Assembly: GCA_023394255.1 (NCBI GenBank) | Contig: JAEXAZ010000200.1 | Location: 1-7,946, forward strand | DNA length: 7,946 nt | Direction: 5' to 3' | Source of the DNA: Bacillota bacterium | GTDB lineage: Bacteria; Bacillota; Clostridia; Oscillospirales; Ruminococcaceae | Part shown: piece by piece, positions 5,607 to 7,946 of the stretch | Layout of the letters: every line of letters starts with the position of its first letter | Numbering within the stretch: position 1 is the stretch's first letter | The notes under the pieces: generated by a model | Told to the model about the DNA's origin: nothing | What the model saw: only the letters and a program-made list of their open reading frames with translations | The model's database searches: none | Program-made: the position numbers and the translations under genes

Positions 5607-7946
5607 TAAGCAGTGGACGCCCCAGCAGAGTGACGCCATTACAGCGCGCGGTGGCACCGTACTGGTTTCCGCCGCCGCGGGCAGCGGAAAAACGGCGGTG
5701 CTTGTAGAACGCGTGGTCGGGCGGATTCTGGACCCGGAGAACCCCGTGGATGCCGACCGCCTTTTGGTGGTGACATTCTCCAACGCAGCCGCGCTGGAGA
5801 TGAAACAGCGCATTATGTCCCGCGTCGCGGGCCTTTTTGCAGAGCACCCGGACGACGCGAATTTAAGGCGCCAGCAGCTCCTTTTAACGCGTGCACAGAT
5901 CAGTACGATCCATTCGTTTTGCCTGGAGCTGATCCGCAGCAATTTCCAGCAGATCGGCATTTCCGCCAACATCCGCATTGCGGATGAGAAGGAGCTGGAT
6001 ATTCTCCGGATGGACTGCGCGAAGGAATCGGTCGAACGGTTCCACCGGCAGAATCAGAACGGCGATTTCGGCCGCCTGACGGAACTGCTCAGCTCCGGGA
6101 GGGACGACAGCAGGGTGTTTTCCACCCTGTTCCGACTTTACCAGTTCGTACGTTCGCATCCGTTTTATCTCGACTGGCTCGACCGCACCCTGCTTTTTTA
6201 CGGCAGCGGCGTGCATGTGGCCGATTCCATCTGGGGAACCTGCATTCTCGATTACGCCGGCGACGCGCTTGACTATGCAATCGGGCTGACGCGGCAGGCA
6301 CTTAATGTCATTGCGGGGGACGACAAGATGACCGCCGCCTATTACGACGCCTTTTCACATGATTTATTGCAGTTGGAGCAGTTGACATCGCTGACTTCCG
6401 CTCGCGACTGGGACGGGATATGCGGAAAGCTGGAGGTGTTCAGCTTCGATAAACTCGGCGCGCTCAGGGGGGAAGACCCGCGCAAAGAGACGGTGCAAGC
6501 CCTGCGCGCACGGGTAAAAACGATGGTGAAATCCCTGCGGGAAAAGCAGTTCTGCTCGACGGCGGAAGAATTTGCGGAGGACATGGCCTTTCTTCGCCCG
6601 CTCGTCAGCCTGCTGTTTGAACTGGTGAAAGACTTCGACCGCACTTTCACGGCAGCGAAACAGCAGAGAAATCTGATGGATTTTTCCGATATGGAGCATT
6701 ACGCCATCGCACTGCTTGTGCGGCCCGCCGGCCCGGGATATGCGCCGACTCCTCTGGCACATTCCATCTCACAGCAGTATGAGGAAGTTTTAATCGACGA
6801 GTTTCAGGACACCAACGCGGCGCAGGAGATGATTTTCAAGTCGATTTCGCATAAGGAAAGCAACCTGTTCATGGTTGGGGACGTCAAACAAAGCATCTAC
6901 CGGTTCCGTCAGGCCATGCCGGAGCTGTTTATGGAGAAGAAAAAAACCTATCTGCCTTATAACGGCTCCGATTTCCCCGCCAAAATCATTCTGGGAAAGA
7001 ATTTCCGCAGTTCGCAGGAAATCACAGGTGGCATCAACTTTTTCTTTTCCCTTTTGATGAGCGAAAAAATCGGGGAGATTAATTATGATGAAGAGGAAGC
7101 GCTGATTGCGGGAGCACAGTTCCCCCAAGGAATCCAGAGAGGATGCAATATCTGCCTTTTGGACAGGAAAGATTATGCCGGAGAGCAGGATAAAACCGCA
7201 ATAGAGGCTGATTTTGTAGCGGATAAAATCGCGGGGCTGCTGGAAAGCCGCCGACAGGTTACGCAGGACGGCAAATTTCGTGATATACGCCCCTCCGACA
7301 TCTGCGTTTTGCTTCGTTCTCCCGCCGGAAAAGCACAGGCGTATGTAAACGCGCTGAACGAAAGGAATGTACCGGTCTGGGCGGAACCGAAAAGCGGTTT
7401 CCTCGGAACAAAGGAAATCGCACCGGTCGTGGCGCTGCTGCGTGTCATCGGGAATCCGCTTTTGGACATCGACCTTGCCGCCGCAATGATGTCCGCGCTG
7501 TTCGGGTTCACCGCCGATGAAATGGCGGAAATCCGCATCGGCCAAAAACGCGGGCCGCTGTATGCGGCGGCTTGTCGGTGTGCCGAAAGCGGGGATGAGC
7601 ATTGCGTGGAGTTTCTTGCCGCTCTGCGTTCTCTGCGCCAGCTTGCCGAAGCGGCCACCGCGGATGAGGTAATCCGCAGGATTTATGAGCAGACCGATTA
7701 TATGGGCAAGGTACAGGCCATGCGATTTGGGCAGGCCAGGCGCTCCAATCTGCTGCTGCTGGTACAGTACGCCTGTGACTACCATGCGGGCGGCTACAAG
7801 GGGGTTTCTGGCTTCATCGGCTTTCTGGACCGCCTGCTGGAGCGGGGCTCAGATCTGTCTCCCGCCGCCGGACTGTCCGAGCGGGCGGATGCCGTACGTA
7901 TCATGAGTATCCACCGTTCCAAAGGCCTGGAATTTCCTGTGGTATT
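5599..7946 (+). CDS. addA: ATP-dependent helicase/nuclease subunit A (AddA), 3'-truncated
   Basis: This is the UvrD/Rep-type (superfamily 1A) motor of AddAB, a 3'-to-5' helicase and, through a C-terminal domain, a nuclease. I translated the frame by hand: 782 codons stay open to the window edge with no stop or frameshift. Motifs in order are the Q motif WTPQQ (residues 6-10), Walker A AAAGSGKT (25-32), motif Ia TFSNAAALEMKQRI (59-72), STIHSFC (102-108), motif II/Walker B LIDEFQDTN (398-406), motif III VGDVKQSIYRFR (426-437), motif IV NFRSSQE (468-474) and motif V VRIMSIHRSKGLEFPVV (766-782). AddA is usually about 1200 residues, so about a third is missing, including helicase motif VI and the RecB-like nuclease domain; whether that nuclease is intact cannot be seen. 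ATG 5599 overlaps the addB stop by 8 bases (ATGGCTGA), consistent with coupled translation of a 1:1 heterodimer. The motif order and the addB neighbour exclude PcrA/UvrD. Confidence 0.95.
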   Translation, partial: MADKQWTPQQSDAITARGGTVLVSAAAGSGKTAVLVERVVGRILDPENPVDADRLLVVTFSNAAALEMKQRIMSRVAGLFAEHPDDANLRRQQLLLTRAQISTIHSFCLELIRSNFQQIGISANIRIADEKELDILRMDCAKESVERFHRQNQNGDFGRLTELLSSGRDDSRVFSTLFRLYQFVRSHPFYLDWLDRTLLFYGSGVHVADSIWGTCILDYAGDALDYAIGLTRQALNVIAGDDKMTAAYYDAFSHDLLQLEQLTSLTSARDWDGICGKLEVFSFDKLGALRGEDPRKETVQALRARVKTMVKSLREKQFCSTAEEFAEDMAFLRPLVSLLFELVKDFDRTFTAAKQQRNLMDFSDMEHYAIALLVRPAGPGYAPTPLAHSISQQYEEVLIDEFQDTNAAQEMIFKSISHKESNLFMVGDVKQSIYRFRQAMPELFMEKKKTYLPYNGSDFPAKIILGKNFRSSQEITGGINFFFSLLMSEKIGEINYDEEEALIAGAQFPQGIQRGCNICLLDRKDYAGEQDKTAIEADFVADKIAGLLESRRQVTQDGKFRDIRPSDICVLLRSPAGKAQAYVNALNERNVPVWAEPKSGFLGTKEIAPVVALLRVIGNPLLDIDLAAAMMSALFGFTADEMAEIRIGQKRGPLYAAACRCAESGDEHCVEFLAALRSLRQLAEAATADEVIRRIYEQTDYMGKVQAMRFGQARRSNLLLLVQYACDYHAGGYKGVSGFIGFLDRLLERGSDLSPAAGLSERADAVRIMSIHRSKGLEFPVV

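Noticed and set aside
6940..6946. Run of seven A within addA (and a run of six G at 2571-2576 in addB), considered as slippage or programmed frameshift sites
   Set aside because: Both genes continue in frame with conserved motifs on either side, there is no alternative frame with a sensible product, and no flanking stimulator structure was evident.
7571..7605. Cluster of three Cys in AddA (residues 659, 661 and 669), considered as a metal site
   Set aside because: The spacing C-x-C-x7-C has no fourth ligand nearby and does not match a known zinc or iron-sulfur motif in AddA.
6790..7785. Open frame of 331 codons on the minus strand opposite addA
   Set aside because: It lies wholly over conserved helicase motifs II-IV of addA. 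The translation has no recognisable domain and looks like a codon-bias shadow.

Overview
The window reads as ordinary chromosomal DNA from an anaerobic, moderately GC-rich Gram-positive bacterium, most likely a clostridial lineage (Oscillospiraceae/Ruminococcaceae-like is my guess). Three things point there: an oxygen-sensitive, ferredoxin-dependent 2-oxoacid oxidoreductase; the AddAB type of recombination nuclease typical of Firmicutes; and purine-rich Shine-Dalgarno sites with tightly overlapping genes. No BLAST was run, so the taxonomy is inference.

Layout. All genes are on the + strand, in two transcription blocks. Block 1 (1-2162) holds three subunits of a 2-oxoacid:ferredoxin oxidoreductase of the Vor/Kor family: vorB (alpha, 5' end cut by the window edge), vorA (thiamine-pyrophosphate-binding beta subunit) and vorC (gamma). 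The genes overlap by 1 and 8 bases. The block ends in a strong intrinsic terminator at 2176-2212. Block 2 (2265 to the window end) holds addB (complete) and addA (3' end cut by the window edge), which overlap by 8 bases. Together they encode the AddAB helicase-nuclease that resects double-strand breaks for RecA.

How the genes work together. VorB, VorA and VorC form one enzyme that oxidatively decarboxylates a 2-oxoacid (branched-chain 2-oxoacid or 2-oxoglutarate) to the acyl-CoA and reduces ferredoxin. The small ferredoxin-like subunit that usually accompanies them is not in view and probably lies just upstream. AddB carries a degenerate helicase fold with a Walker A motif, plus a nuclease domain bound by a four-cysteine iron-sulfur cluster. 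AddA carries the active UvrD/Rep-type helicase motor; its own nuclease domain lies beyond the window. The two blocks have no evident functional link, and the terminator separates them.

There is no stretch over 300 bases without a gene; the only intergenic gap is 2163-2264. I saw no tRNA, rRNA, CRISPR array, insertion sequence, attachment site or origin. I did not find a convincing previously undescribed system. The findings below are modest annotation points.
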